From the NCBI GenBank assembly GCA_021804095.1, contig JAJZKQ010000005.1, forward strand, positions 1 to 38,860: 38,860 nucleotides of DNA, read 5' to 3'. This document shows, one piece after another, positions 1-7,900 of this stretch. The notes under the pieces are model-generated. The model was not told where the DNA came from and did no database searches. It saw only the letters and a program-made list of their open reading frames with translations. Both the position numbers and the translations under genes were made by a program. Each line of letters opens with the position of its first letter. Positions within the stretch are counted from its first letter, which is position 1. Source of the stretch: Microcaldota archaeon (GTDB taxonomy: Archaea; Micrarchaeota; Micrarchaeia; Micrarchaeales; CABMGC01).

Positions 1-8
1 TTATAATC

Positions 9-281
9 TTACCTTCGATACTGCAGGTAGCTGGTCATCTGTTTGTAGCTTCTTCTCTGCAGAATTACAGCCTTCTCGCCTTTGTATGCTGCCGCTACAC
101 CGCTTCTGGCCTTGACTATGAATCCGCACTCTCCTTCAGTTACAAGCACTTCCGCGACATTTTTCATTGATGCCAGTTTCTTTGCGTATTTATGTGCATT
201 TGCATTGCTTTTAGGCTTTATGAAGAAGAGATCATAGTGGTGGCCGCTTATTTTTATTGATGCGTGTCTGCTGACTTTCAT
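9..281 (-). CDS. Conserved-looking small basic protein of unknown function (90 aa)
   Basis: Complete ORF with ATG start and TAA stop; alpha/beta-like pattern (ASMKNVAEVLVTEGECGFIVKAR). Divergent from the ribosomal operon. No family recognised with confidence. Confidence 0.55.
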   Translation of the reverse strand: MKVSRHASIKISGHHYDLFFIKPKSNANAHKYAKKLASMKNVAEVLVTEGECGFIVKARSGVAAAYKGEKAVILQRRSYKQMTSYLQYRR

Positions 282-590
282 GATAAAACCTATTCTTAAC
301 TACAAGATATTGTAGAAGAGTAAATACTAAGAAGTAGATAGTATATAAAACTTTCTTTCAATTTTTTGAAAAATCTTCGGTATTTTAGGACTGAATATAT
401 AGTTTAGTTGGAGATATCCGGAATATTGAGCAGGAATATGCTTATTGATTATGGCAACCGGTACAATACTGGCATTGGTTAGGAGGCAGGTGGCAGGCGA
501 TAGGTTGGCTTCTGAATGGAGATATATGCAACTGGATAGCCGCAGATTAAGCTGCAGATTATAGAGCTTTATAAGCATGATTCAGATGGG

Positions 591-598
591 TTTAAATA
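591..598 (+). promoter_or_regulatory. Putative archaeal TATA box (TTTAAATA) of the ribosomal operon
   Basis: TTTAAATA about 30-36 nt upstream of the Rpp29 ATG at 627, spacing typical of a short-leader or leaderless archaeal transcript. Confidence 0.4.
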
Positions 599-626
599 CT
601 TACATGATATAAATCTATGTTGCCAA

Positions 627-929
627 TTGTTAGGCATGAGATACAATAATAAGAATATTGTATTGGGCGAACTGATAGGGCTGAAGGTCCGTATCATCGA
701 TTCGCTTGACAGAAGACAGAAAGGAATAGTAGGAAATATAATTGATGAAACAAAGAACACCCTGATAATGGAGACAACTGAAGGGAAAAGGTCTTTTATA
801 AAAAGGATCTCTCGCTTCCGATTTTATACTCCTGAAGGGTCATTTGAAGTAGAAGGCAGAGAAATAGATTTTAGGCCTGATGAAAGAATTGAAAAGGCAA
901 TAAAATACTATAAAAGAAGAAAGGAATAA
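627..929 (+). CDS. rnp1: RNase P protein component 1 (Rpp29/Pop4)
   Basis: VLGELIGLKVRIIDSLDRRQKGIVGNIIDETKNTLIMET matches the Rpp29 Sm-like core; located just upstream of S17 as in archaeal ribosomal operons. Confidence 0.9.
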   Translation: MLGMRYNNKNIVLGELIGLKVRIIDSLDRRQKGIVGNIIDETKNTLIMETTEGKRSFIKRISRFRFYTPEGSFEVEGREIDFRPDERIEKAIKYYKRRKE

Positions 930-972
930 GGAATGGTTACAGATATAGAATAATCGTAAAAAGAATGGTAAA

Positions 973-1272
973 ATGCAGGAAAACGGATGCACTGATGTGA
1001 AGTGTCCTATACACGGCAGCCTCAAGGTAAGAGGCACACAACTTCAGGGAAAGGTAGTGAGCACAAAGGCCAAGAAGACTGCAATAGTGGAGATAGATTA
1101 TACAAGATACATAAACAAGTATGAGAGATATCTTAGGAAGAGGTCTAGGATACCTTCCTACAATCCGGACTGCCTTGCAGTCAAGGATGGAGATATAGTG
1201 AATATAGGAGAAACGAGAAGGCTCAGCAAGACAAAGACATATGTTATAACTGATATAATAAAAAAGACATGA
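973..1272 (+). CDS. rps17: 30S ribosomal protein S17 (uS17)
   Basis: Archaeal S17 pattern (CPIHGSLKVRG..LQGKVVSTKAKKTAIVE..YIPKYERYLRKRSR-like) and synteny. Confidence 0.94.
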   Translation: MQENGCTDVKCPIHGSLKVRGTQLQGKVVSTKAKKTAIVEIDYTRYINKYERYLRKRSRIPSYNPDCLAVKDGDIVNIGETRRLSKTKTYVITDIIKKT

Positions 1273-1281
1273 TGGATCTTT

Positions 1282-1686
1282 ATGAAAGGAATTTCGTCTA
1301 AAGTCATGAAGACATTGATACCGGGATCGGTATTCGTATGCGCCGATAACAGCGGAGCACATGAGTTCAGGATGATACATATAATAGGAAAGGGAGGCGG
1401 AGGCAGGCATGGAAAACAGGCTGCAGCCGGAGTAGGAGACCTGGTATCAGCAAGCGTAAGGAAGGGATCCCAGGCATATCTGAAAAAACCGGTCAGGGTG
1501 TTGCTTATCAGGCAGAGGGCATCAATAAGAAGGGCCAACGGAATGAGAATAAAGTTTGAGGATAACGCAGGGATAATAGTAGGAGAGGACAATCTCCCAG
1601 TAGGCACTGAGATAAAAGGAGCTATTGCAAGGGAAGTCGTAGAGAGATTTGTCAAGGTAGCAGGAATAGCTTCAAGAATAGTTTGA
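1282..1686 (+). CDS. rpl14: 50S ribosomal protein L14 (uL14)
   Basis: CADNSGAHEFRMIHIIG and AGIIVGEDNLPVGTEIKGAIAREVVERF are uL14 hallmarks. Confidence 0.96.
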   Translation: MKGISSKVMKTLIPGSVFVCADNSGAHEFRMIHIIGKGGGGRHGKQAAAGVGDLVSASVRKGSQAYLKKPVRVLLIRQRASIRRANGMRIKFEDNAGIIVGEDNLPVGTEIKGAIAREVVERFVKVAGIASRIV

Positions 1687-2051
1687 TTTTTATGAGCAGC
1701 ATACAACCCAGAGTGCAGAGGCTAAGGAGGTTCACTGCACCGATGCATGTTAGGCAGAAGTTTGCACATGCGCATGTTGCTAAAGAGCTGAAGAGCAAGA
1801 CAGGAGTCAAGAGAAGGGCTGTTCAGGTAAGCAAGGGAGACACAGTCAAGATAATGTCAGGAAAGCATAAGGGAAGGGCAGGCAAGGTAAGCATAGTGAA
1901 TTTGAAGAGAAGCACCCTGATGATTGAAGGAGTAGTCAGGAAGAATGCAAAAGGAAAGGAGAAGATGATACCGATAAAGATAAACACGGTTTACATAACC
2001 GATTTCAATCTCTCCGATAAGATAAGAAAAGAGAAACTTGGAGTAGTATAG
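1683..2051 (+). CDS. rpl24: 50S ribosomal protein L24 (uL24); true start may be ATG 1692
   Basis: KOW motif VSKGDTVKIMSGKHKGRAGKVSIV; synteny. Confidence 0.94.
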   Translation: MIFMSSIQPRVQRLRRFTAPMHVRQKFAHAHVAKELKSKTGVKRRAVQVSKGDTVKIMSGKHKGRAGKVSIVNLKRSTLMIEGVVRKNAKGKEKMIPIKINTVYITDFNLSDKIRKEKLGVV

Positions 2052-2062
2052 GAAGGATATTT

Positions 2063-2743
2063 ATGGCATCGAAAGGAAATACAAGACACATAAGAAGGCT
2101 GGCTTCTACCAGATATATGAAGATAGGAAGAAAGACCTCTAAATACGTAGCAAAGCCTATGGCCGGCAGGCATGAAGGAAATTCCAGCATAGCATTGGTT
2201 ACAGTGCTTAAGGAGAAGATAATGAAATCGACTACGAGAGAGATCAAATACCTGCTGAACAATGGAGCGGTTGAGGTAAATGGAAAGATAGTCAGAATAG
2301 AAAGATATCCGGTAGGGTTTGGAGATATGATACACCTGAAGCCAAGCAAAGAGACATACAAGGTAACTTCAGGAAAGAATGGGACTTTTGCAATAGAAAA
2401 AGAGGAGAAGGCCGGCAGGCAATTCTTCAGAGTTATAGGAAAGCATACGGTAAAGGGGGGCAAGACTGCAGTTAGGATACATGACGGGAGAGTCTTTAAC
2501 TATAAGGACAATAAAATAAAGGTAAATGATTCGGTAGTTCTCGGAAAGGATGGAATAGATAAGATAATAGTCATGGAAAAAGGGAAGGAGTGCTATGTAA
2601 TGAAAGGCACTCATGCTACAGAAAAGGGAGAGATAGTAGATATAAATAAGGGAACTGCCCTCCGTGACGCTACAGTAAAAATCAGGGGCAGCAGCGGAGA
2701 ATTCGAGACCCTTCTTAGGAATGTGATGGTAGTCGGTGAATGA
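2063..2743 (+). CDS. rps4e: 30S ribosomal protein S4e
   Basis: Archaeal/eukaryotic S4e pattern (S4 domain followed by KOW-like segment), 226 aa, synteny. Confidence 0.93.
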   Translation: MASKGNTRHIRRLASTRYMKIGRKTSKYVAKPMAGRHEGNSSIALVTVLKEKIMKSTTREIKYLLNNGAVEVNGKIVRIERYPVGFGDMIHLKPSKETYKVTSGKNGTFAIEKEEKAGRQFFRVIGKHTVKGGKTAVRIHDGRVFNYKDNKIKVNDSVVLGKDGIDKIIVMEKGKECYVMKGTHATEKGEIVDINKGTALRDATVKIRGSSGEFETLLRNVMVVGE

Positions 2744-3267
2744 ATTTGGCAGAAGAAAATATAATGCGTTCAATATATCTTGACAAAGTAGTCATAAACA
2801 TAGGTACGGGATCTGCAAGCGAAGACGCGGCAGACAATGCGCGCCTGCTCATAAAGAAGCTTACAAACCACGAGGCAGGATACACCTTCTCTAAAAGAAG
2901 GGATCCTGAACTTAAACTCAGGAAGGGGCAGAAGATAGGAGCGGTTGCAACCCTTAGGAAAAAAGATGCTTACGATCTGCTCAAGAAGGCGCTTGATGCA
3001 AACAACAATCAGCTCGGAAGCAACGCAATCTCAAGAAACTCTGTAAACTTCGGAGTAAAGGAGTACATATATTTCGCCGGAGTCAAGTATGACCCTAAGA
3101 TAGGCATACTTGGTATGAATATAAATGCTGCATTTGCAAGAAAAGGAAAGAGAGTTGAGACAAGAAAGAGAATGAGGTCAAAGGTCCCTGTTAGGCATAG
3201 GGACATAAAGAGAGAGGAGATATTGGATTACCTTCAGAAACACTTTAATGTCAAAATAGACCAATAA
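2740..3267 (+). CDS. rpl5: 50S ribosomal protein L5 (uL5); ATG 2764 ([14 protein letters not shown]) is the likely start
   Basis: [13 protein letters not shown] and [25 protein letters not shown]; synteny. Confidence 0.93.
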   Translation: MNLAEENIMRSIYLDKVVINIGTGSASEDAADNARLLIKKLTNHEAGYTFSKRRDPELKLRKGQKIGAVATLRKKDAYDLLKKALDANNNQLGSNAISRNSVNFGVKEYIYFAGVKYDPKIGILGMNINAAFARKGKRVETRKRMRSKVPVRHRDIKREEILDYLQKHFNVKIDQ

Positions 3268-3275
3268 ATGATTTG

Positions 3276-3431
3276 ATGAAAATAAGCGAAGATCAAAAAT
3301 ACAAGGGAAAAGGAAAGAGGATATGCTGGAGATGCGGAAACTCCAGAGGCCTCATAAGAAGCTATAATCTGCAGATATGCAGAAGGTGCTTCAGGGAGAC
3401 TGCCAGAGACCTTGGATTTGAGAAATATTAG
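3276..3431 (+). CDS. rps14: 30S ribosomal protein S14 (uS14, zinc-ribbon type), 51 aa, absent from the supplied ORF track
   Basis: Read directly from 3276: [51 protein letters not shown]. Two CxxC pairs; sits between L5 and S8 as expected. Confidence 0.96.
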   Translation: MKISEDQKYKGKGKRICWRCGNSRGLIRSYNLQICRRCFRETARDLGFEKY

Positions 3432-3435
3432 TGAT

Positions 3436-3819
3436 ATGATGGATGTACTTGCTGATACACTTAATAAGATAAAGCTTTACGAAAGCCTTGGTAAATACGA
3501 ATGCGTTGTTCCCTCAACAAAGCTGGTAAAGTCAGTACTGGAAGTAATGAAGTCGCATAAGTACATAGACGGCTTTAATGAAGAGAAAGAGGGAAAGTTC
3601 AACGTGATAAAGATAAAACTTGCCAAGAAGATTAATTACTTAGGAGTGATAAAACCAAGATATGCTGTAGGGATTGACGACTATCAAAAATATGAAGCAA
3701 GATACATACCAAGTAAGGATTTTGGAATACTTATAGTAACAACGCCTGAAGGAATTATGACTAACAGGGAAGCACGGGAGAAGAGAATAGGGGGCAGACT
3801 GATTGCCTATGTCTATTGA
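3436..3819 (+). CDS. rps8: 30S ribosomal protein S8 (uS8)
   Basis: DVLADTLNKIKLYE...TTPEGIMTNREAREKRIGGRLIAYVY; ATG 3436 preferred over 3412, which overlaps S14. Confidence 0.94.
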   Translation: MMDVLADTLNKIKLYESLGKYECVVPSTKLVKSVLEVMKSHKYIDGFNEEKEGKFNVIKIKLAKKINYLGVIKPRYAVGIDDYQKYEARYIPSKDFGILIVTTPEGIMTNREAREKRIGGRLIAYVY

Positions 3820-3843
3820 GAAATAATATGATAGCTTAAAGAA

Positions 3844-4374
3844 ATGATGTTTATGTACAATGTAACAATACCCCAAGGAGTCAATGTCGCCATTAATGGA
3901 GAGATGGTAGTGATAAAGGGAAAACTTGGGAGCACCTCAAAGAAAATCAACAGGAGGTTATTCACCATAAGGATAGAGCCTGGAAGCGTTGCGTTGGAGA
4001 TAAGCAAGAATAAGAAACTTGAGAAGCTGGCAGACCTTGCAGCGCGGGCGATGGCTGCGGAGCTTAATACGGCATTCAAGACAGTCAATGAGGGAATAGA
4101 GAGAAAGATGGTAGTCTTCTTCTCACACTTCCCTATGGTAATAGAGGTTAAAGGAAAGGAGATAAACATAAAGAACATATTTGGTGAGAGAGTCCCAAGG
4201 ACAGCCTCTATTGTCGGAGATACTAAAGTTGAAGTCAAAGGGCAGGAGGTTAAGGTAAAGGGAGTCGATGCCTATGATGTAGGCCAGACCATAGCAAATA
4301 TAAGAAAGGCATGCTACTCAATAGGAGATACCAGAGTATTCCAGGACGGAGTTTATCTGGCTAAAGAAGAATAG
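3844..4374 (+). CDS. rpl6: 50S ribosomal protein L6 (uL6)
   Basis: uL6 duplicated fold pattern; VDAYDVGQTIANIRKACYSIGDTRVFQDGVYL at C-terminus; synteny. Confidence 0.93.
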   Translation: MMFMYNVTIPQGVNVAINGEMVVIKGKLGSTSKKINRRLFTIRIEPGSVALEISKNKKLEKLADLAARAMAAELNTAFKTVNEGIERKMVVFFSHFPMVIEVKGKEINIKNIFGERVPRTASIVGDTKVEVKGQEVKVKGVDAYDVGQTIANIRKACYSIGDTRVFQDGVYLAKEE

Positions 4375-4384
4375 ATGTGAAAAA

Positions 4385-4744
4385 ATGATTAGAAAGAAGG
4401 ATCATCCGGTATTTAACGTTCCAAACCTCGGAGCCAAGCATAGGAAGAGAGTAAAGGAGAGATGGAGAAAGCAGAGAGGAATAGACAACAAGAAGAGGGT
4501 CAAGAGGAGCGGATATGGAGCTGTGCCTAATATAGGATACAAGAACAGTGAAGAGATAAGGCATAGAAGGCCTGATGGAGGCTTGGGAATACTCGTACAT
4601 GATGCAAAGGAGCTTGAGAAAGCATCCGGGATAAAGGATGCGACAGTGATCTTTTCCGGAGCTATCTCAAAGAGAAAGAGAGCAGAGCTTGAGAAGCTGG
4701 CCTTGGGAAAAGGAGTCAGAATAGCAAACAGGTTGAGAAAATGA
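4385..4744 (+). CDS. rpl32e: 50S ribosomal protein L32e
   Basis: WRKQRGIDNKKRVKRSGYGAVPNIGYKNSEEIRHRRPDG is the L32e signature. Confidence 0.94.
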   Translation: MIRKKDHPVFNVPNLGAKHRKRVKERWRKQRGIDNKKRVKRSGYGAVPNIGYKNSEEIRHRRPDGGLGILVHDAKELEKASGIKDATVIFSGAISKRKRAELEKLALGKGVRIANRLRK

Positions 4745-5232
4745 CAGTTAAATTTACAAAGAGAATAGCTGCCGAATTGCTCGGACGCGGAGGTAGCTCT
4801 GTAAGAATAAATCAGGGATCAATGGAGAAGGCATCAAAGGCAATGACAAGAGAGGACGTCAAGGCGCTCATAAAGGAAGGAGGCATTTATGCAATTAAGG
4901 AGAAGCATAATCTTAGCATTAGCTCGAAGAAGCTTAGGGAGAGAAGAAAGAAGGGAAGGAGCAGGGGCCAGGGAAGGAGGAAGGGAAGCCTGAAGGCCAG
5001 AAGCGGAAAGAGATGGGAGAAAAAGGTTAGATCACAGAGGGAGTTTCTCAGGCATCTCAGGATAAAAGGCAAGATTGACGGAAAGAATTTCAGAAGGTAT
5101 TACATGCTCATAAAAGGAAACAGCTTTCAGGATAAGGCCTCCATGATTAGGCATCTTGAGGATAATGGAGTTAAGGTTGAGCCAGAAGAGATCAAGGCAA
5201 TCAACGAGACCATAGCTAAGAGGTATAAGTGA
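4741..5232 (+). CDS. rpl19e: 50S ribosomal protein L19e
   Basis: RAAELLGRGGSSVRI-like start, KGRSRGQGRRKGSLKARSGKRWEKKVRSQREFLRHL; synteny. Confidence 0.94.
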   Translation: MTVKFTKRIAAELLGRGGSSVRINQGSMEKASKAMTREDVKALIKEGGIYAIKEKHNLSISSKKLRERRKKGRSRGQGRRKGSLKARSGKRWEKKVRSQREFLRHLRIKGKIDGKNFRRYYMLIKGNSFQDKASMIRHLEDNGVKVEPEEIKAINETIAKRYK

Positions 5233-5236
5233 TTAA

Positions 5237-5800
5237 ATGACAAAGGCTTTAGATTTCAGGAGAAGAAGAGAGGCTAAGACAGATTATAACAAGAGACTTT
5301 CTATAATTAAAGGAAACCTGGACAAGATAGTTATAAGGAAGACAAACAGGAGGATAATAGGAGAAGTGGTCAGATATAATGAGGGAGGAGATCAGGTAAT
5401 AGCTTATGTTGATTCCGGGCTTCTTGCTTCAAAGTACAACTGGCCTTCAAGAAGCAACAGGGCTACGGCATATCTTACCGGATTGATGCTTGCAAAAGTA
5501 GTTAAGGAGAAGAAGCTTGATAGAGATACTGAATATGTGCTTGATATAGGATTAAGCTCTCCGGTAAAAAACTCCATACCGTTTGTATTTGCTAAAGGAT
5601 GTATAGATGGGGGATTGAAGCTCAGGTCAGGGATCGAGATCAAGGAAGAGATATATAATTATTCAAATACAGATTATGCAAAGGAGATAATGAAGGAAGG
5701 CGGATCAAAACAATTTGGAAAGTTTGTCAAAGATGGAGTTAAGGTAGAAGAGTTAGGAAGTAGGTTCAAGGAGATGAAGGAGAAGATAGCCAGTGAGTGA
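5237..5800 (+). CDS. rpl18: 50S ribosomal protein L18 (uL18)
   Basis: RREAKTDYNKRLSIIKGNLDKIVIRKTNRRIIGEVV; synteny. Confidence 0.93.
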   Translation: MTKALDFRRRREAKTDYNKRLSIIKGNLDKIVIRKTNRRIIGEVVRYNEGGDQVIAYVDSGLLASKYNWPSRSNRATAYLTGLMLAKVVKEKKLDRDTEYVLDIGLSSPVKNSIPFVFAKGCIDGGLKLRSGIEIKEEIYNYSNTDYAKEIMKEGGSKQFGKFVKDGVKVEELGSRFKEMKEKIASE

Positions 5801-6461
5801 TAATTTGGAAGAAACTACGCATGAGATTGTTGAGACCATTGCCTGGGACCCTAAGACAAAGATAGGTAAGATGGTCAAGGGTGGAGAGATAAAAAACATT
5901 GAAGAGATATTTGCAGCTGGGAAGACAATTAAGGAAGTTGAGATAGTAGATACACTTCTTCCAAATATAGAAGACCGTGTTCTTGAGATCTGTTCAGTAC
6001 AGAGAATGACTAAGAACAATAGGAAACAGAAGTTCAGGGTAACTGTAGTGGTGGGAGACAAAAATGGACATTTGGGTCTGGGTTCAGGAAAGGACGTAGA
6101 GGTAAGACCTGCCATAGATACAGGAATTCGTGATGCGAAGAAGAATATGATAGCGGTAAAACTAGGATGCGGTTCTTGGGAATGCGGATGCGGAACGCCA
6201 CATAGTCTTCCTGTTACAAGTGTGGCTAAATGCGGAAGTGCGATGATAATACTGAAGCCTGCACCTAAGGGAGTGGGCATAGTGGCTTCGAAGACAGTGA
6301 AATCGGTTCTTGAGCTTGCAGGAATAAAGGATGTATGGACCTTCTCCAAGGGAAGGACCAGGGATATCTATAACATGGCCACTGCTACATATAAAGCGCT
6401 CGAAGGGCTTGGAGAGATGAAGAACAGCAAGGAGCTTAAGAGCATGGACATACAGAATTAG
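5793..6461 (+). CDS. rps5: 30S ribosomal protein S5 (uS5), GTG start overlapping L18
   Basis: NRKQKFRVTVVVGDKNGHLGLGSGKDVEVRPAID.GIRDAKKN...CGCGTPHSLPVTSVAKCGSAMIILKPAPKGVGIV; synteny. Confidence 0.95.
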   Translation: MSDNLEETTHEIVETIAWDPKTKIGKMVKGGEIKNIEEIFAAGKTIKEVEIVDTLLPNIEDRVLEICSVQRMTKNNRKQKFRVTVVVGDKNGHLGLGSGKDVEVRPAIDTGIRDAKKNMIAVKLGCGSWECGCGTPHSLPVTSVAKCGSAMIILKPAPKGVGIVASKTVKSVLELAGIKDVWTFSKGRTRDIYNMATATYKALEGLGEMKNSKELKSMDIQN

Positions 6462-6479
6462 GCCCCACAATTTCCATAT

Positions 6480-6495
6480 GTTTTGTTTTTTTTTG
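6480..6495 (+). terminator. Poly-T archaeal-type terminator after S5
   Basis: Run TTTTGTTTTTTTTTG 19 nt downstream of the S5 stop, no gene on + strand until the tRNA. Confidence 0.4.
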
Positions 6496-6642
6496 TAGCT
6501 GGGATAACTTCTATTAGAATAAGTAAGTAATTTGTTGGCTTTCTTCTTTTGATACAGGATACAGACAAAACAGGACAATATAACTTAAAGGCTTAATCAA
6601 TTGCCGGTTGTGTTTAGATGGAGATGTTCATTCTGCCGAATA

Positions 6643-6650
6643 TTATAAAT
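6643..6650 (+). promoter_or_regulatory. Putative TATA box (TTATAAAT) for tRNA-His
   Basis: AT-rich box about 30-36 nt upstream of tRNA position 1. Confidence 0.4.
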
Positions 6651-6678
6651 AGGTTTTATGCCATTTCCTTATGGTCCT

Positions 6679-6750
6679 GCCTTAGTTGTGTAACGGTTAG
6701 CACAGGGGCCTGTGGAGCCCCAGGACCGGGTTCGATTCCCGGCTAAGGCT
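6679..6750 (+). tRNA. tRNA-His (anticodon GTG), no intron, no encoded CCA
   Basis: Cloverleaf: GCCTTAG/CTAAGGC acceptor, GTGT/GCAC D stem, GGGGC-CTGTGGA-GCCCC anticodon arm, CCGGG-TTCGATT-CCCGG T arm, discriminator T at 6750. Confidence 0.93.
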
Positions 6751-6801
6751 TACGATATAGATAAAAATCTTGCCTTCCAGAGAGTAGGCAGTGTTGATGG
6801 G

Positions 6802-7167
6802 ATGGCGAAGATAGTTACCAGGTATGGAGTTAAATTTTGGGGCGTTTTAGGCTTCGAGCTTCTTGGGAGCATAATACTTTTAGGCACTGCACTATTCTTT
6901 GCTGCAGGCATGGGAAGAACAACAGCGTGGTTTGAAGAATTCTTCCTTGCAATAGGAATGATAAGCTCTGTATCTCTCTTAATCCTCTCATTCGGTAACT
7001 TTGGCATGATAAACTCACTCTCTAAGATAGTCTTCGATATCTCAATAGTCAGTGCGGTATCACTCGCCGTCATAGCTATTGGAAACTGGCCGGTTCTCAG
7101 CCTGGTGATTACAGGATATGCTGTAGTAATGATAGGAGCGCTGCTTGGAATGCCTAAGGACGGTTAG
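6802..7167 (+). CDS. Small integral membrane protein, about 4 TM helices, unknown function
   Basis: MAKIVTRYGVKFWGVLGFELLGSIILLG... hydrophobic segments; the listed ORF start at 6712 is inside the tRNA, so ATG 6802 is preferred. Confidence 0.65.
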   Translation: MAKIVTRYGVKFWGVLGFELLGSIILLGTALFFAAGMGRTTAWFEEFFLAIGMISSVSLLILSFGNFGMINSLSKIVFDISIVSAVSLAVIAIGNWPVLSLVITGYAVVMIGALLGMPKDG

Positions 7168-7394
7168 CATCTTCCAAAAGTTCGGCATTTGACATATATC
7201 TCTCATGAGTGGGCAGATGTGCCGGAAATGGACATTTAAGACGTTATTTAAGTATATTTCTTTATGATTCTGGCTCTTTTCAGGAGAAATGAAAGATATA
7301 TTAAGATATAATTATTTACGTTAATCGTCTAATTTTTGCTTGGAAAATTGAATATCTTTAAGAACCTTGGTTTCCTATTCTTTCTGTGATTTGA

Positions 7395-7769
7395 ATGGCA
7401 GCAGCAAAGAAAAGTTCGCCGAATTTGGCAGGAGGAATCCTAGCGTTTCTAGGATCACTGGTATACCTTTATGTAGTTTTTACATGGTATGCTGGAGGAG
7501 CGGCACTTGGCCCGTGGGTAAGCGCATCTCAGTTCTTCGGACCGTTCGTGGTGGCTTTTGCGATAGTTAGCGCAATAACTCTATTCTTCCTGAGCATTGG
7601 AATGATGGCTGGGAAGATGGATGGCGAGATGGCAAACCGTGTAATCTGGAAGTTTGTCATGATAGCAGGAATAACTGAGATAATAGTTACCGGAGGAGGA
7701 GCTATGTTCTGGGCAGCGATAGTCGGTTTCATACTGACCTTCGTTGGAGCCATGACACTCCAGATGTAA
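7395..7769 (+). CDS. Small integral membrane protein, about 4 TM helices, unknown function
   Basis: MAAAKKSSPNLAGGILAFLGSLVYLYVVF...; four hydrophobic segments; followed by a T-rich tract. Confidence 0.7.
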   Translation: MAAAKKSSPNLAGGILAFLGSLVYLYVVFTWYAGGAALGPWVSASQFFGPFVVAFAIVSAITLFFLSIGMMAGKMDGEMANRVIWKFVMIAGITEIIVTGGGAMFWAAIVGFILTFVGAMTLQM

Positions 7770-7782
7770 AGTAGGCTCTGAT

Positions 7783-7824
7783 CTTTTTTATTTTTTTCTT
7801 TTATTTTTTCTTTTTCTATTTTTT
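7783..7824 (+). terminator. T-rich terminator region between convergent genes
   Basis: CTTTTTTATTTTTTTCTTTTATTTTTTCTTTTTCTATTTTTT immediately after the stop of the + strand gene. Confidence 0.45.
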
Positions 7825-7900
7825 GCACTTGTCAGTATAGGCTTCCTGCTTCTTTATCTGTGGAATTTATCCTTGGAATAATAGTTATATTCTGGGCTTT

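Noticed and set aside
327-578. 83-aa minus-strand ORF in the first intergenic region
   Set aside because: No recognisable domain, no promoter spacing or operon context, unusual composition; not supported as a gene.
1158-1706. 182-aa minus-strand ORF and other antisense ORFs in the ribosomal block (for example 937..1410, 2005..2463, 5753..6349)
   Set aside because: Antisense to certain ribosomal protein genes; spurious open frames from purine-biased coding strand.
6712-6801. ORF extension of the 4-TM protein into the tRNA-His gene
   Set aside because: The extension translates the tRNA itself; ATG 6802 is a better start.
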